This document shows, in pieces, positions 63,389 through 64,000 of a stretch of DNA of 64,000 bases (positions are counted from its first letter, which is position 1; each line of letters begins with the position of its first letter). Below the pieces are notes generated by a model that was not told the origin of the DNA, searched no databases, and worked only from the letters and a program-made list of their open reading frames with translations. Both the position numbers and the translations under genes were made by a program. Origin of the DNA: Planctomycetota bacterium (GTDB lineage Bacteria; Planctomycetota; GCA-002687715; DRQF01); assembly GCA_020639295.1 (NCBI GenBank), contig JACKGY010000006.1:124001-188000 (forward strand), in the 5' to 3' direction.

Positions 63389-64000
63389 ATGACGATCACG
63401 AAGCGCTTCGCGCTTTTAGGCCTCGCCCTGGTGGCCGCCCTGGTCGGTTCGGCCCGGGCCCAGGACGAGAGCAGCGCGAGTCTGCGGGAGCGGCTGTCGA
63501 AGCTGGAAGCTCGCGCCGTCTCCCAGGACGAGAAGATCCGGACCCTCGAGGCGCGGCTCGCCGATTACGAGTCCGGAGCGGCGATCTCCTCCGAGATCGA
63601 GACCCTGATCAACGGCCTGGTCGACGACGCCCCGAACGCGATGGCGCCCAAGTCGAAGGCCGTGGACTTCGGCGGCCAGATCCGCATCCGCGGAGAATTC
63701 AGGTCGGTGAAGAACTACGGCGCCGGAGTCGATGACGACGTCGACTTCGTCCTGCAGCGGACCCGCCTGCACGCCGATTTCCGCATCGTCGACAACGTTC
63801 GAGCCTTCGTTCAATTGCAGGACTCGCGCAACTGGGGCGAGGAAGGTTCCCCGAATGGCGACCTCGAGGGTGTGGACATTCACCAGGCCTACCTGGACTA
63901 CGAGAAGGTCTTCGGCCACGACTGGACCTTCCGCGTCGGCCGCCAGGAGCTCCAGTACGGCGATCAGCGTCTGGTCAGCCCGCTCGACTGGCATCCGGTC
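63389..64000 (+). CDS. Alginate-export-like outer-membrane porin, N-terminal part
   Basis: 204 residues are visible; the gene runs off the right edge. GGAGG lies six bases before ATG 63389. A signal peptide ends SARAQ, followed by a coiled-coil segment (about 27-65) and then beta-barrel strands typical of alginate-export-family or OprB-like porins (VDFGGQIRIRGEFR, FVLQRTRLHADFRI, VRAFVQLQDSRNWG, WTFRVGRQELQYGDQRL). It is divergent from the nitrate operon and may carry nitrate or nitrite across the outer membrane, but this is inference from position. Confidence 0.85.
   Translation, partial: MTITKRFALLGLALVAALVGSARAQDESSASLRERLSKLEARAVSQDEKIRTLEARLADYESGAAISSEIETLINGLVDDAPNAMAPKSKAVDFGGQIRIRGEFRSVKNYGAGVDDDVDFVLQRTRLHADFRIVDNVRAFVQLQDSRNWGEEGSPNGDLEGVDIHQAYLDYEKVFGHDWTFRVGRQELQYGDQRLVSPLDWHPV

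Overview
This is a very GC-rich bacterial chromosome segment with dense coding and many 1- to 4-base gene overlaps. The mix of genes suggests a Gram-negative heterotroph of the Planctomycetota type or a similar deep lineage: an RDD-fused Ser/Thr kinase, FG-GAP/VCBS secreted proteins, matrixin-like protease, two YfhO-type membrane proteins, a beta-propeller hybrid histidine kinase, multiheme cytochromes and a Rieske/cytochrome b unit. The taxon is inferred from gene content only; there is no rRNA in the window.

Layout. 1-3.9 kb: end of a secreted fibronectin-like protein, a DCC-family redox protein and a kinase built from two kinase-RDD halves. 3.9-7.5 kb (minus): a RegB/RegA-type redox two-component system followed by an ABC-2 exporter pair. 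A 151-bp MITE-like element abuts regB. 7.7-9.8 kb: a group-2 sigma factor divergent from a SufR-like Fe-S regulator. 9.9-14.5 kb (minus): a cytoplasmic-type molybdoenzyme with a fused FeS/NrfD membrane subunit. An IS1-like element (14.5-15.7 kb) sits just upstream of it, with ends matching the MITE. 15.7-19.8 kb: class 3 lipase, a second molybdopterin oxidoreductase and a degenerate kinase-receiver protein. 19.8-25.9 kb (minus): an ABC exporter fusion, a PDZ lipoprotein and two FG-GAP proteins in an overlapping four-gene unit. 26-35.4 kb: secreted esterase, two GT-C-like membrane proteins, a GHL10-type lipoprotein and a large propeller hybrid histidine kinase. 35.5-44.3 kb: hairpin repeats, CBS protein, tRNA-Gly, YchJ-like protein, YfhO protein, a giant MscS channel and NagA. 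44.8-52.9 kb: methyltransferases, matrixin protease pair, GT2 and a second YfhO protein. 53-55.1 kb: a diiron ferritin-like (DUF455) protein fused to ATP-grasp, then more hairpin repeats. 55.5-63.2 kb (minus): Usp, CBS, and a nitrate respiration operon (Rieske, cytochrome b, octaheme HAO-like cytochrome, NapA, tetraheme NapB-like). A porin gene runs divergently off the right edge.

How the parts may work together: the 57-63 kb operon can be read as a complete quinol-to-nitrate route in which a Rieske/cytochrome b module replaces NapC, an octaheme cytochrome may carry electrons or act on nitrite/hydroxylamine, and NapB has been duplicated into a tetraheme form. Two AT-rich inverted repeats between this operon and the divergent porin are good candidates for shared operators. 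RegBA and the SufR-like protein are redox-sensing regulators in the same window that might control it, but no direct link is visible.
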